A stretch of 64,000 bases of DNA, from NCBI RefSeq assembly GCF_018139145.2, contig NC_059474.1, forward strand, positions 40,752,344-40,816,343, written 5' to 3'. This DNA comes from Gymnogyps californianus. Taxonomy: Eukaryota; Chordata; Aves; Accipitriformes; Cathartidae. The position numbers were made by a program, and so were the translations under genes. Below the pieces are notes generated by a model. The model was not told where the DNA came from. It searched no databases and saw nothing but the letters and a program-made list of their open reading frames with translations. This document shows positions 63,952-64,000 of this stretch, piece after piece. How positions within the stretch are numbered: position 1 is the stretch's first letter; each line of letters begins with the position of its first letter.

Positions 63952-64000
63952 AAAGGTCATTTGACAGAATTGAGTTCAAACACTAAATCAGATTATATAA

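Larger units (their letters stand above)
40187..64000. other. AT-rich unique sequence with small repeats, no gene seen
   Basis: No LTR or clear CR1 was recognised. One short string at about 60577-60605 (CTTAAGGACCTTCCAACC) resembles a CR1 3' end but is too short to call. The stretch holds the A/C-rich patches and tandem repeats listed separately, TA/CA microsatellites, and many unsupported short frames. A GC-richer segment at 40480-40910 and a C/T-rich one at 61370-61620 are unassigned. Confidence 0.5.

Noticed and set aside
1..64000. CRISPR array, operon, phage or toxin-antitoxin system
   Set aside because: No regularly spaced repeats, no long bacterial-type open frames, and the repeats present are avian LINE and LTR elements.

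Overview
This window looks like AT-rich, non-coding DNA from a bird, most likely a neoavian species, and probably intronic or from a gene desert. The avian call rests on the interspersed repeats. Four CR1 LINE copies are recognisable, including the avian 3' tail built from CATAGAAT / ATTCTGTGAT units. There are also four endogenous-retrovirus LTRs; three belong to a family starting TGTCCTGGTTTCAGC and ending TTAAACCACAACA that I associate with bird genomes. No mammalian Alu or L1, no plant or insect element, and no bacterial gene organisation was seen. The longest open frame (151 codons) lies inside a decayed CR1 copy.

Layout. 1-10801: unique AT-rich sequence. 10802-11042: 5'-truncated LTR, minus strand. 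11043-15236: unique. 15237-15409: the best candidate cellular exon, minus strand, with consensus splice sites. 15731-18222: transposon cluster made of an internally deleted CR1 (plus), a solo LTR with a perfect 5-bp target duplication (minus) and a CR1 tail (minus). 18223-23877: unique. 23878-24471 and 27988-28581: two solo LTRs of one family, both plus, with an ancient CR1 (minus, about 26380-27060) between them. 32047-32290: CR1 tail (minus). 32291-64000: almost all unique sequence with small tandem repeats, A/C-rich low-complexity patches and one exon-like open frame at 40001-40124 (minus).

No complete gene, promoter, tRNA, rRNA, recognisable miRNA, CRISPR array or operon was found. Nothing here forms a multi-gene system. 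The items most worth following up are the two exon-like segments on the minus strand, a solo LTR that keeps a perfect CRE palindrome next to an intact TATA box, the two U3-sharing LTR subfamilies with unlike R/U5 halves, and the CR1 copy that joins an endonuclease fragment directly to the distal reverse-transcriptase end. All family assignments were made by eye from remembered repeat consensus sequences, so names are kept at superfamily level.
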